Origin: Alitta virens
Lineage: Eukaryota; Annelida; Polychaeta; Phyllodocida; Nereididae
Reading direction: 5' to 3'
Assembly: GCA_932294295.1 (NCBI GenBank)
Contig: OW028575.1
Span: forward strand, 13,582,058-13,646,057
DNA length: 64,000 bases
Both the position numbers and the translations under genes were made by a program. Below are positions 13,691 through 26,104 of the stretch, in pieces. Position 1 is the first letter of the stretch, and the number at the start of each line of letters is the position of its first letter. A model generated the notes under the pieces. It made no database searches, was not told the origin of the DNA, and saw nothing but the letters and a program-made list of their open reading frames with translations.

Positions 13691-14069
13691 TGCTTTGCAT
13701 TTGGTTGGTATATTGGCAGCAGATGGGTATTAAGTAAGTGTAGGTGGATAGGTAAGGAGGTATTTAGGTAGTTTTAAAGGTTAGTTGATTGGTTGTAATT
13801 TGTGTGGTTTGGTTGGTTGAAATTACCAAAGGTCCTTAAGAATCTTACACGTGTCATAAGATATTCGCCGCATGTCCCATGTAGAGCACTTCCCCACCTT
13901 TTTATTCACTGAAACCTACCAACTTTTCTGTTAAGTATTGACTGGTTACTCCTGTTATGAGAAGGTCACATTTGAGGTCGTCTCCTCCTTGGTTGATACC
14001 ACATTCACTTGTCGCCCATTTGACAACTCCCCCTGTAACTCATAAGTCGTATGCAAGCATGGTAACTTC

Positions 14070-14973
14070 AATTACATCGTAATACAAAGCACGAGCAGTG
14101 GCTGATTGCCGGAATGAGTCCTACAGCAATTGCTAGACAGCTAGGAACAGCCAGAAGGACAGTCTATGACATCAAAAATAAGTTGGAGATGACAGGAACA
14201 GATGAGAGAATCCTGGATCTGGTCGAAAAAGATCTGTAAGGACACAAGGCATGATCAGAATAGTGCAAGAGGACCTGAAAAGGAAGTCAAGAGCAATACA
14301 AAAAAGTACCATTACTGACAAAGTTGCAGAGAGATGTTAGACTGCAAAGAGCTAAGGCTCTCCTGAATGATGTGAAGCATACTGCATCTGGGAGGACAGT
14401 CTTCTTCACCAATGAGAAAATCTTCACTGTGGATGCTGCCATGAATTGCAGAAATGATAGATGGATAGGGGGCAATCCAGAAAACTACAGTGATGCAGTA
14501 AAATACAAAAGCAACACAAAACACCCAGCATCAGTCATGGTGTTTGGCCTTGTGGCATCTGACGGTCAGAAAATGCACCCCATGTTTATACCCGCAGATT
14601 AGAGGATCAATACTGATGTCTAGTTGGAGATTCTATCTAATAAAGTCAAGCCATGGGTGCAGTCCCATTATCCTGAAGGGAATTATGTATTCCAGCAAGA
14701 TGTGGCTCCCGCACACACATCAAACCGACGCAAGAATTTAAATCCATTGGACTACAGCATATGGCAAACGTGGAGAAAGATGCCTGCAAGACATCCCATA
14801 CATCGGTGGAGGCCCTCAAAGTTTCATTGACCATTAAATGGCAAAAGATGACGACTTGATTGGCATACATGCTCCGCATTTAGAGTTCATCTAGAAGCCG
14901 TCATTGCAGCAAAAGGTGAATATCGAAAAATAATCTCCCCATTTCTCCGTTTTGTAATTGACATCCATCTTTA
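14070..14973 (+). pseudogene. Tc1/mariner-superfamily transposase relic
   Basis: Cut-and-paste transposase broken into several frames. The first part holds an N-terminal helix-turn-helix (AGMSPTAIARQLGTARRTVY). Next, after a frameshift, comes FFTNEKIFTVDAAM with the first catalytic Asp, then HPASVMVFGLVASDGQKM. Another frame gives VFQQDVAPAHTS with the second Asp. A deletion follows, removing most of the block before NLNPLDYSIW, which is where the third acidic residue would lie. The C terminus FRVHLEAVIAAKGEY is intact in a further frame. In-frame stops occur, for example after MHPMFIPAD. It cannot encode an active enzyme. Terminal inverted repeats were not found by eye. Confidence 0.85.
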
Positions 14974-15119
14974 ATAAATATGTATTCCTGTTTGAGATAC
15001 GTGTCTTGAATTTGTTTTTCATCGAAGTGAGCAGTTTATTTTGGTGCACCCCGTACAATTTGAAGCGATGCACATACCACCTGCTTTCTTGGAAATTCCT
15101 TGTACCCTGCATAATGACT

Positions 15120-15155
15120 ATTATCTTATCTTATCTAATCTTATCTTATCAAATC
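15120..15155. repeat. TTATC pentanucleotide repeat
   Basis: Repeated ATCTT/ATCTA five-base units just after the transposase relic. Confidence 0.85.
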
Positions 15156-15735
15156 TTTATTTCGCACATTAGCAATACAATTATTTATGTGATATTGTAA
15201 TACTGAAAAGATGTTTAGGTAATTAACTCAATATATTTTGTGCACGCATTAGTATGATGAATAGACTCTATACTAACTATCTTAATTTGACAATTTATAT
15301 GTTCACTAATTTTATTTCCTGGATTAGAACCACCTGTCATTTTGAAACAGCAGTATAACAGCATAGGCACACTGATGTTGCTATATAAGACAGTGAAATA
15401 TTTGTCTGAAGAGCACAGCATACTTAGTAAGCAAGTCATGTGAGAGAGATATTTCGGAATGTACTGTTCAGGCCTTGTTTCCATCAAAACTAATGTAGTG
15501 TTGCCATATAGTAGAGGCAAATATACTGCTTATGTTCACAGAAGAGTATTATCAAAAATCCTCCATACAGAATTCATATGAAAGAGGATTAACTGTGGCA
15601 TTTATTTCTTTTAAGTCCAAGTATCTACAAAATACATTAGGTGCCTTCCTCTTTGTGACCACTATCCCACTTGTTCATAAAAAATGCATCATTTCTACAC
15701 AGTGCATCTGGTGCAATGAAATTATATACAATGTA

Positions 15736-16132
15736 CAGTGGAGGCCAAAAATACCCAATCACATGCGAAAATTCAGATTTTTGCTGATCTTTCATCACTA
15801 GAGACTTTATTCAAGCGAGTTTGCACATGAAATCATATTTCTCAGTCTTAAATCTTAATCTGACAAACATTAATGAAAAGCAATAAAATGTACGAATCAA
15901 ACATATTTATTAAAAGATTGTGTCCCAGTACTGATGAAATGTAATATCAGTGCAATGTTGTTCATTTACAATACAGTTTACTATTGTCTTTATAAGTACA
16001 AACAGACATGCAAAGTGTTTTTATAGTTGGCAAATCATTAAGCTAATGATAAGCAATTATAAAGTCCATGACTGAAAAACTAGAAAAAGTTTTACTTTTC
16101 TATGGGTGGTTGGGTATTTTTGGCCGCCACTG
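15736..16132. mobile_element. 397-bp Tc1-type MITE
   Basis: The left end is CAGTGGAGGCCAAAAATACC and the right end is GGGTATTTTTGGCCGCCACT followed by G, near-perfect complements over about 25 bp. Both are flanked by TA, the Tc1/mariner target duplication. There is no coding content. It lies 0.8 kb from the transposase relic, but the ends were not seen beside that relic, so a link is unproven. Confidence 0.88.
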
Positions 16133-16564
16133 TATATTGACCTGCACTAAAACACTGTAGTATTTCACGAAGTATGGTGACAATGCATGGATCCGTACAA
16201 ACTAAAGAGGGGGCCATAGATTCACAACGTAAATATTTCTAATAAATAACCCATCACAATAATCTTCTTTTAGATATGGCAACATGTAAAGAATTCAGCA
16301 ATTCCCAATTATCTTCTTTTTTTTTTCTTCTTTTTTTTTTCCATTTCATTGAAAGTTTTAACACATTTAAAAGCACAAAACATATTATTATGTCGAAGGT
16401 CATAAGGCTCATAAGGCACCACTAAATAACCTTGCAATTTGATTTACATGTATTTTCCCAGGTGTACGATCATTCTCTTTTAAGGTTATGATGGGGATAC
16501 CCTAACCTGCATAATTTAACACTTTTCTTCTCTGAAGGGGCGGGGCATTCACACTGTCTTCTAT

Positions 16565-17328
16565 AAGACCTACGAATAACCACGTACGTCAAAAATGGGC
16601 TATACGTGCTCACTCGTGGCTCCGGTTAATCACTTATAAACTCATTCCATGAGCATACATGGGGCATACATGTCGTAGATCGCTAGAACGATGTCCGTCA
16701 AACACCCGCTGGATGGCCGTCAAACGCTCACCGAACGTCTGTCAAACGCTTGGCGAACATCTGTCGCTAGGCATCCGTGAGGCATCGTAAGGCATCCATG
16801 AGGCATCCGTGAGGCATCCGTGAGGCACTCGCAGATTGCTCGTAGATCGCTCGTATATCACTCGCGACGGACATCCGCCAAGCATTTTATGAGCAATCTA
16901 TGAGTGGACGCGAGTGGATGGCAAGTACATACAGATGGACGGTGGCTACGTATGACTATGTATGGCTACGTATGGCTACGTATGGCTACGTATGGCTACG
17001 TATGGCTACGTATGGCTATGTATGGCTATGTATGGCCATGCACGTACGTAAAACATATGTAGAGTGAATCATGAGCGAGTCATGTAATTAATGTAAACAA
17101 TTCACTTGTAGGATATCTGCCAAAGTTTTAAATATGTTCAAAATTTTTTCCTCTCTTTATGTATGCTCGTGAGTGGTCAAGCGCAACCAGGAGCATCCTA
17201 CAAATAAGCGCGGGTATACGTCAAACGCTCGGTGAGTGAATCACATATGGCCAATGATGAGCAAGAGTAAATAAATATTTTCCTACGTGGTCATACGTAT
17301 GTCGTATTCGTGACAGGGTGAACGTCCC
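16565..17328. mobile_element. Complex tandem-repeat block with candidate inverted ends
   Basis: A stretch richer in CpG words than its surroundings. Inside are GTCAAACGCT motifs, GAGGCATCCGT units (16770-16830), GATCGCTCGTA units, and about ten 10-bp TATGGCTACG units (16948-17035). The left edge GACCTACGAATAACCACGTA then CGTCAAAA resembles the complement of the right edge (GACATACGTATGACCACGTA then GGAAAA). It has no coding content. It could be a non-autonomous DNA element with satellite-like filling. Confidence 0.5.
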
Positions 17329-17879
17329 TTAAATCTCCCGTGACAATATTTCTTTATTGGTATGTTTGTGAGAGTTTCACTTGAAACATGGCGATTATTG
17401 CTCGCTAGGATTGGAACACAAAATATAATATTAATATTTGTCGAGTTGATATTTCTTCTGTGATCATCATATTTTACAAATCTATGTCGTCTGTTGATTG
17501 TCTATTTCAATTAGGGAAGATTAAAACTATATCTGATTCGATCCATGTGAAATCAAAGTCATCCTTGTGTGTGATGCACCTTTAATTGAATAATTTGAAT
17601 TGGAACCTCAATGATTATATATTTGACAATGAGTGATGATTAAAGCTGCTAGTTTATCACCAGACCCCTTAAATAGTTTCTGAATAGAATCAATGGAGAA
17701 TAGGATAAATTTGCTCTGATTCAGCATTGTTCAGAGCATGTTATGATGACGTGATATCATCAGCTGAGCTTTGAGATTTTTTGTACTTCAGCAACTTTTG
17801 CTAAAGGCACCAATCAATATAGAGACAGGGGATTGGTATATATCATTGTGAGGAGACTAGACTAATAAGCAAAAAGAAG

Positions 17880-18270
17880 CATGACAAAATTTGCCTTGGC
17901 TCAGATAACAAGAGTGTGACAATAATTGCAGTACTTCACTGAGATAGTTTGTACTCTGCTTATTTTTTTGCTGTGGGGCCAATCAGACTGAGCAATAGAT
18001 GACTATAGAGTTGACAGAGAGTCCATCCGAAAGTGGGCGAGCAGCTGCAGAACATGATCAGAATGGCTATTGTATGCCAGAATAACCAGATAAAAATGAC
18101 CAGAATAAAAAAAAATACTGGTCTACGAAGAGGAACAGGCAGACATTGATATCAGGAAATCTGTTGGATGGACCGCAAGTCAAATAGTGCCAGATTGAGT
18201 TCCTCTTGGATCTGTCTATTAAGTCAATCTTATCCAGGGTAAAAAGTTAGCTTTGATCTCATTTGTATAG
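17880..18270. repeat. Left member of a large inverted pair
   Basis: Contains CTCAGATAACAAGAGTGTGA, GCAGTACTTCACTGAGATAG, CAATCAGACTGAGCAATAGA, GTTGACAGAGAGTCCATC, GAGCAGCTGCAGAACATGAT, GAGGAACAGGCAGACATTGA and TCAGGAAATCTGTTGGATGG. Each is found as a reverse complement in 21035-21420. Confidence 0.82.
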
Positions 18271-21034
18271 ATAGTCTACATTTTCCCTCGGCAAAAGTTG
18301 GTGGTAGTCATAGACTGTGAAGAGCATACTGCTGTTGTACAGTATAGATGCTCAAGCAACAAACTGGCACCATGTCAAATTATCATAAGCATTTTCCAAA
18401 AATTAATAACATTTTCTACTGGGATATTTGAATAGCAATTAAAGCCATGCTACCCATAAAATACATGTAAAACACAGCTGATAATGGAGGCTAATGAAAG
18501 TATAAACCTTTTTCTGCACATTACTATTAACAAATTGTTAAAAATTTGATTTTTCCAAATGATTAAATATCAAATTGGTTAATTGCAGTTAATTCCACTG
18601 TTGCTATGTTACTGGTCATTTATACCTGGTGACCAATTTATCTGACAAATTTTATGGATCCCAGTGTCCCATAATGTTAATGTTTAATAAGCCACCACTT
18701 GCTGGTAACCGAGTGGTGGTGGCAACTGTCTGACTTCAAAGTGGAGGGATGGTGGGACGTGCCTGGGAAATAATTCATTCCTTCTGGATGAGAGACATTG
18801 AAAGATGGGTTGCAGAAATGCTGACAAATAGCCATCCCTGTTGGTATGTAGTCTACGTTTGTTTGTTCTTGCTGCTTATCATGTGAAAGCAGAACATCGA
18901 CCGGATATTGTGATTATGTTAATAACACAATCTCAATGTAAGAATGTGGTGGTTACTCGTCAGTACGTCAATGAAGCACTTCGGCAAGATATTGAGATTT
19001 GTCTTAACAAAAGAAAGACATGAGTAATGCTGTGTGAAACTAAGCAGGAGATTGACAGGCACCTCACACAAAGATATATTGGATGGTAATATAGTTAGGT
19101 GAGCAGCCTGACTGTGCTTGTTATCTCATCAATTCAGCAACATATCCGTTAAATTTGTCAATTGGAAAAGTTTATCACTCATTAACCTACATATGGAAAG
19201 AACAGTTAGCCACACAGTTCCATTTAGTGGCAGGTAGCATGATATATTAACAGAAGTTGTCTAGCTCTGCCTATGTTTAATTTGACAGGCGCGTTTTTAA
19301 TGAAACTAACTGCATGTTCAGTGTACACTGTAGAGCTATAATGCCTTCTTTTTTCCATGAAAATTGATGATGTCAAATTATTCCAACAAAAACTGACCAA
19401 GCAAATTCATCCAAAAAGTCTGGTCAACCTCTCTGCACTCTTCTAATGTTTCCTCCGATTCCTTTTATAGACAATGGTTTATTTTTAGCTCCATTTCTTA
19501 TACTCACTTTGTGATGGGCTAATCCAATTTGCAAACAAAGTAAAGCAGTAGAATGCATGGAATCTCGGATGGGCTGTATCACTGTCATCTTAATTCGATG
19601 AAGACCATCTCACTGCTGGCCCATGGACACTGTCTTCAATACCCAGCGTCTGTTTTTGCCTGTCTCTGCATAATGGAGGCGTCTGGTTCTGGAAAGAGCT
19701 GTTTTTATAAGGCATTGCTTTCTTCATGATGCCACATTTTCATGTCACAATGATGAAATATGTATAAGACCTGTCACACCTCACCAAGGCAGAAGCAAAA
19801 TCATGTTTCAAGATTTCTCTTTTGTATAGTACAGACAGCCACCAAAAAAAGCAAAAACAAAACAACTTGTGGAATACACCACCCATTTTATGCCGATAAA
19901 AGTAAGTTCCAACTTCGCAAGTGTGTGGGCTGCTTTAGCTCTGTTAGTGCAAAAACACCATTTGTCAGTACTACTACAGCAAACCCTATACTTTCAAAGT
20001 TGAATATTAGGTTCATTGTTATTAGTAACTTTGATTTTCCGTCTATTGTTATTCATTTCACAACAGGCATACATAATTAAAATTTATGATATCAAAATGA
20101 AATAACTGTTAAATTGAGAGTTCGAGTATTTCTTCAGACCAAACCATTCATAACAATTATGAACTGGGTGCTCATACCTTGTATACATGCTGTTGCTCTC
20201 GTAGTAAATGCTATTAAAGGGAATCCATAAAACACATGATTGTATCGTCAGATTATAAAGAAATATCAGATGTCACCACAGTGTAACTCTTATACAGTAT
20301 AGAAATTCTCAAACTTATGAAGTAAAAATTGTTCCTTAGTTTAATAATAAAAATTTTGCAGACTCTTCACTTGGCAATTCCTTCCGTGACTTATTGACAA
20401 ATGAACCAGATCTCAGGGGTTTAATTACCTGAAGACATGGATCCCATCATGTCACCTGGTCGTTAATTCTCCTTTGATCTGCAATTGGTTAGTGTCTGGA
20501 TGGGATTTTGAACAGTTTTTCACAAATGTGAGAAAATGATCTGGCATTATGGTGTGCTTCAAGATAAAATGCCATCGGTATCTGGTTGATGAAACAGAAG
20601 GCAACATGAAGCCTCGGGAGTGACATAAAATAATGATAGTAATTCCCTTTTAACTCTTTCGAAGCGGGAAGGTGGTATTATGCTTTGATAATGGGATTGC
20701 AGCATGGAGAAGTGACTGGGCTGTCAGAAGTATCAAACAATTAAAATATTTTAATTCACATCATGCGATGACATGCAAAGGAAAGCATGCGGATATTTCA
20801 AAATATGTTTCAAATCGAAAATTCGAAATCTAAGAATTAATGTTGGTGACATATACAAGGGGTTGCTTATTGGAAGATATAAAATGTTCATCATAATTAA
20901 TTCAAAGCACATCATAGAACAGAATACAATGGTGGTAATGGTTGTCGTAATGGATGGTTGTCAAATGGTTTGACTAGTGCATTATCATAACTGGCCATCG
21001 TTATGGTATTTTCACAAGATCAAATATGACTGCG
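18271..21034. other. Spacer between the large inverted pair
   Basis: 2.8 kb between the two arms. It holds a repeat fragment at 19195-19325 and short frames without recognisable homology, none with transposase motifs. Confidence 0.45.
19195..19325. repeat. Dispersed repeat shared with 54120-54245
   Basis: ACAGTTCCATTTAGTGGCAG, GTAGCATGATATA, TTTAATTTGACAGGCGCG and GAAACTAACTGCATGTTCA match ACAGTTCTGTTTAGTGGAGG, GTAGCATCATATA, TCTAATTTGACCGGCTG and GGAACTAACTGTATATTCA in the 54-kb copy. Confidence 0.6.
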
Positions 21035-21420
21035 GACTGCATCTATACAAAATGAGATCAAAGCTAACCTTTAACCCGAGATATGGTTGACTTTATAGAT
21101 AAGGCCAGGAGAGACTCAATCTTGCACTATTTGACTTGCAGTCCATCCAACAGATTTCCTGATATCAATGTCTGCCTGTTCCTCTTCATAGACCAATACA
21201 TTATTTATTCTGGTCATTTTTATCCGGTTATTCTGGCATACAATGGCCATTCTGATCCTGTTCTGCAGCTGCTCGCTCACTTTCTGATGGACTCCCTGTC
21301 AACTCTACAGTCATCCATTGCTCAGTCTGATTGGTCCATGGCAAAAATACCTGGAGTACAAAGCATCTCAGTGAAGTACTGCAATTAACGTCATCCTCTT
21401 GTTATCTGAACCAAGGTACG
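21035..21420. repeat. Right member of a large inverted pair
   Basis: Reverse-complement copy of 17880-18270, about 2.8 kb away. A partial tandem copy follows at about 21465-21545 (TCCATTGTTCAGTCTGATTG and AGAAGTACTGCAATTTATG repeat the 21310-21387 stretch). The open frames here are not conserved between the copies as protein. Confidence 0.82.
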
Positions 21421-21545
21421 TTTCCTCTTATTTCTTGCTAGGGCTTCCAGTCTTAGTCTCCTTACAGCTCTACAGCAATCCATTGTTCAGTCTGATTGGC
21501 TCCTGTGGCAGAAATAAGTATCTCATAGAAGTACTGCAATTTATG

Positions 21546-23443
21546 GCATGCCCATTCATTTCTTTAGGCTCCTCACCTCATCAAAGTCTTCGAAGTCCAT
21601 TGGTTAAGTATGGCTCAAAGTTGGATATTAAATGCATTAAATGACTACTGATTGATTTATGAAAATTTTCGAATATTCATGTATTGACATTGAGCTTCCA
21701 TCAGATTCAAAGTAAGGTTACTCACTAAATTTGTCTTTTACCCAAATTAAATAACTTCAAACCATGACCAACCCACTGTTTGCTGTCTTTCAAATATTAA
21801 TTCTTTGTCAATGTTCTCTGTCATTATCAGAAAAACAGAAGAAATGCTGTGGGAAAAAAGTAAACAGTATATTTTTTATCATGGTTTTTGAGAGGTGTAA
21901 TTATGGAAAGGTGCAGTATATTCATTGATATGATTTTTGACCTGTTTGTTCATGTCTCATGTTTTATATGACAAAATGTGACTAAAACCAGTCTGCACAT
22001 TTTTTTAACGTGATAAACATGTAACCTGTACTGACGTACATTGTACAACTGGCCTTTTACCTTTATTGTTAGGTGGTGATAAGGTGCGAGAAGATCCACA
22101 GGGTGAACCAAGACAGCCAAACCATTCAAATAACAACACCGGTATCCTTTTTCCAATGGATCTTGCTTGCTTAATAATGCATAAGGATGCAAATACCATT
22201 TGACATTGATAATGCCCTTATGGTAACATAAAAAAATCTAACCTGTCCAATTATTTCGCATCCGGGGGTTCCTTTATCAAGAAATGTAATTATGGATAAT
22301 CCTTTGGGATATTAATCGCATTTTTAGTTTGTGTATTTGTCATGAATGACGTTGGTGCTCTTGCAAAGATAAATTAAACTGTACTTCCTGTCATATCGTG
22401 TAGGGGGTGATTAAACATGATTAAAAACGATTACACAAAAGCTGATCTTTTCTAATTTTTGCTCCTCACATCTTCAAGTCTTTTGCGGTCTGATGTCTTG
22501 TCAAAAATTATGATATTATATATATTTTTGGTCCCATCTAGCCTCGTCATCTTTTTCTTTCTTCTTACATCCGACTGTGGTTTCATACAGCTTGGGTCAT
22601 GTATTGTTCTCAATATCTTCCCATGTACTCTTTCACACAAGTACAGCCTTCGACAATTTTTTTGTCCTCGCATAAAAAACGGAACAGTTGGAAAATGTAA
22701 AAAACGGGAAGTGGTGTATATGTTGAATGAATTCAGAATGTGGTAAGTATATAACTTCCATGAGAAAATGTAATATGTCACCTCATAAGTTATTGTGCAG
22801 AAGTCTGAGCTGTTCCGGTTTAACTTATACATTTTTTAAGACTTTTTCATTATCTGTTTTAAAATTAACCCCTTTTTGCATCACTTAAACATACTTGTAA
22901 GACATCTGCGCGTTCTAAAATAACTGAATGGATGAAATTTGAAAAATTGATAGTGAAAGTTAATTGCCTGGCAGCTTGTTTGAAACATCAGACACAAAGA
23001 AAAACAAAGTGGATGGTCTAAGAAGTAATGAGTTTGTTTGCACCATCTCCCCTCCATCGTCTGTTCGTTTCAAATGACATCATCACATATTTTTCTTCCT
23101 CTTCAAATAAAACCCCACAAAGCATCAGATTTGTCAAATGATTGTATTTGGTGCAGTAAAACTGCCTAAAGACTTCTTGGTATTCACTGTTACAAGTTAT
23201 ATCTTATAAATTTAGGTGACGTTTTTTTAAATGGTTTAGATATTGTTTGTTGCATCTAATAATATATAATATATGGGACTTTCAAGTCTTCGAGTTAAGC
23301 AGTCAAGGCATAGTATGCAATATCATGAAAATTCCAATATAATCAAACCCTAGAGTCACTATAGGCTCATAGTCAATCACAATTAAACTTTCTATGCCAG
23401 AAATTGTTGGTGTCCGGTTTGACCCTTCCAGCACTGTACCATA
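21546..23443. other. No recognised feature
   Basis: The longest frame is 126 codons (22452-22832, minus) and lacks any motif I recognise. No repeats shared with other parts of the window. Confidence 0.45.
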
Positions 23444-23579
23444 CAGTGAAAAACCTCGCCATCAAAACCACCTTGGTGCAATATTTACTGATGAGGTGAT
23501 CTTAATGGACAGGTTCAATACAACAGTTTCAATGGCGATGTGACCTTATTACTGAGGTGGTTAAAGGGGGTTTGCACTG
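23444..23579. mobile_element. 136-bp MITE with TA target duplication
   Basis: The left end CAGTGAAAAACCTCGCCATC is mirrored at the right by GGTTTGCACTG, with further pairing (AAACCACCTT with GAGGTGGTT). TA flanks both sides. The small size and the TA point to a Tc1/mariner-driven element. Confidence 0.7.
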
Positions 23580-23804
23580 TACATGAGCCAGATCACCGTC
23601 ACATGGGGTATACTCAATTTTAACAGGATTCATATTAAAAAAATAAAAATATATATACAAAATACTCTGCCAACGTACAAATCCAAACTGATGCCCATAA
23701 AAAGTTGTTGTGATAAACCACAGTTTGCTGGCGGTTTTGTTCTCGCATGAAAGCACATGATTAAGCATCCTTATGATTCATATAGTCATTAACGTCTTTA
23801 AAAG

Positions 23805-23935
23805 CCTGCAACAGGTGATATTGTTAATTCTCCATTTATCTCATCTTCTCATGGATATTAGCATGTCCCCATGCAATTAATTTCCCACATGGTATGAGCA
23901 TGTTTGTTATCTTGCAATATATTTTAAATTTTAAT
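23805..23935. repeat. Dispersed repeat shared with 29268-29405
   Basis: CCTGCAACAGGTGATATTGT, TAATTCTCCATTTATC, GGATATTAGCATGTCCCCAT and GAGCATGTTTGTTAT correspond in order to CCTGCAACAGGTGATGTTGC, TAATTCCTCATTCATC, GGATGCTAGCATGTTTCCAT and GAGCATGTCTTATTTGTTAT in the other copy. Function unknown. Confidence 0.65.
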
Positions 23936-24277
23936 CATCTTCTTAAATCTAATCACATTCATTACCCGATGGTGAAGGATATTGGCTTGAAGTTTACTTG
24001 TGTAACAAGTGAATCGTTGTTGTTAGGAAAAAGGTAGTGTAAGCAAAAATTTGTATATCCAGTTGTTGAAACAAATTTGCAATATATACATCCCACTGTA
24101 GAAGTTATAATTACTAACAGATGTATTATTCTCTTCACCAATCATGATTTTACTTAGACTCAGACAGATATTTATTGACATCGCAGAAATTGAAATTACA
24201 TTGAGGTTGGATAAACATTTAGCATAACAATTTATAATAACACATCAATAAACAACATTTTATTGTAATTCCTTGGC

Positions 24278-24624
24278 ACTTAAGTGACGTCACACCTTTT
24301 AGGGATAAGGTTAGCAACATGACTCCCTTAAATTAATTATCATTGTTGCTTCGGTAAGTGTTCCAAGTTTTCAAAAAAACGGTGTATGGGACATTTATCC
24401 TATCATCTCGATTACAAGCTAGGTCATTAATAATGACCTTTCTCAATTAGAGATTTGGTTATATTATGCAGCCTATTAATTGATGGCTGTATTCCGTTTA
24501 GTACAATGAGACTGTAAAACTACTTTCAAAATTTAATAAATTGTTAAGGAAATAACTACAACATGTGCTAACATGGCACTTCAGTGACGTCACACCTTTT
24601 AGGGATAAAGTTAGCAACATGAGC
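24278..24624. repeat. 45-bp direct repeat, 300 bp apart
   Basis: AGTGACGTCACACCTTTTAG followed by GGATAAGGTTAGCAACATGA at 24282-24321 recurs at 24583-24622 with one or two changes. Each holds a TGACGTCA palindrome. The 260 bp between is AT-rich and not repeated. Confidence 0.8.
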
Positions 24625-24629
24625 TACAT

Positions 24630-25939
24630 ATAATCCTGGAAGAAAAGTTTCCATAGATGATGCATTTTTATGGTGGAGTGTCAAACTACCGAAAGACTCT
24701 AACAAAGTGAAGAACTTAATTAATTTGAAATGGGCTTATTGACAGATTCACTCTTGGAACATTTGATGGATGACCGAATCACCTGACAGGAGTCTTAGCT
24801 ACACTTGAGTGTTGTCACTGTGACAGGCGATGATATTTATTCTGTATATGGAGAAATGATTCCGTTTGAAAGAAAAACTTTGAAGAACCAAGGAGAACAG
24901 CTTCTAAAATGACTACCAGAAAACATGGACGTTCTAAAGTCATTTGTCATGCAATACAGGAAAATACTTTTTTTTTTAAGTAAGTGAGATTTGTGGTAAA
25001 ATCTCGATAAATAAGTTTGATGTTGACCAGGTTTTAATACATTGAATCCATATCTATTTATTCTGTGATGCTTGTGGACTATATGCATGGCACTGATGGT
25101 GTTTTTCTAAAAACAAATGTAATCAAACAGTTCCTTCTTGCACATTTTTCTGGCTACGCCCCTGTAACAAACTTCCAAACTTAAACTACACAAGTTAACC
25201 ACTTGCTAGTTGAACACCAACATTAACGAAATATTTTTAGAAATCTTGCCTAGTAATTCAAAGTGTAATCAGGCAATTTGAAAGCTTTCTTCTGGTTGAA
25301 CTTCTATTGGGTATTCTGATCAACATAAACCTAGCAATTTTGTTGAACAAAAACTCGCCAACTTTGTATTGTGCAATCTGGTACTCTTTCCGCCTACTAT
25401 TTCTTTGTTACTTAAATAAAACCAGAGATATAATGCTTTAGACATTACCATATTTTGTATTCCCTCTTCAGAAATATTTACATATTGACGTTTGTTCTTT
25501 GTGCTGCAGTTAATTCTAATGTAACAATCAAGTTTCTGTCAAACCATAAATATTTTCTGAGTTATGTTTGGGTTTTACTAAGGCATGTTTCATAAATCAC
25601 CAAAATAGTCTGTAACCACAAAAGCATCAATAACATTTTACCGGATTCAGTTGCATGTATTATCAGCTTTGCACCAGATGCCTTTGTATCACGTTTTGTC
25701 TAAGGATTCATAACTAAAAGAATTATAACTCTCCGGAACAACATCAATCACTTTGCTAAGACAGCCTGAAATTTTACAGCAAAACTGTGGAAAAGCTTTT
25801 CGCTTTTAAGTTTGGTTTGTCAGAGAAAAGCAAAAGACCAGACGTCTTTGATCCTCCTGTCTGCTGCCTTTTTAGGTCTCAATTTCCACAGCAAAACAGT
25901 TTTCATCAAATGTCATACAAGCACAGCTGTAAGCCATAT
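24630..25939. other. No recognised feature
   Basis: AT-rich, no frame over about 85 codons, no repeats recognised. Confidence 0.5.
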
Positions 25940-26100
25940 GAGCAATGTTACTAAATGTTACTAAATGTAACTAACTGTAACTAACTGTAGCATTGCAGTA
26001 GCATTGCAATAGCATTACAGTAGCATTACAGTAGTTATTACAGTAGCATTACAGTAGCATCACAGTAGCATTACAGTAACATTGCAGTAGCATTACAGAA
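25940..26100. repeat. 12-bp tandem array, AGCATTACAGTA type
   Basis: About ten degenerate units of AGCATTACAGTA follow shorter ACTAAATGTA/ACTAACTGTA units. Spacing and units are variable. Confidence 0.85.
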
Positions 26101-26104
26101 GTAT

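Noticed and set aside
16945..17040. Array of 10-bp units as a possible CRISPR or telomere-like repeat
   Set aside because: No spacers, and the unit is unlike TTAGGG-type telomere repeats.
22452..22832. 126-codon minus-strand frame
   Set aside because: No recognisable motif, composition follows the AT-rich background, and the opposite strand is also open.
25940..26100. Regularly spaced short repeats that might suggest a CRISPR array
   Set aside because: Units are adjacent and degenerate, without unique spacers, in a eukaryotic context.
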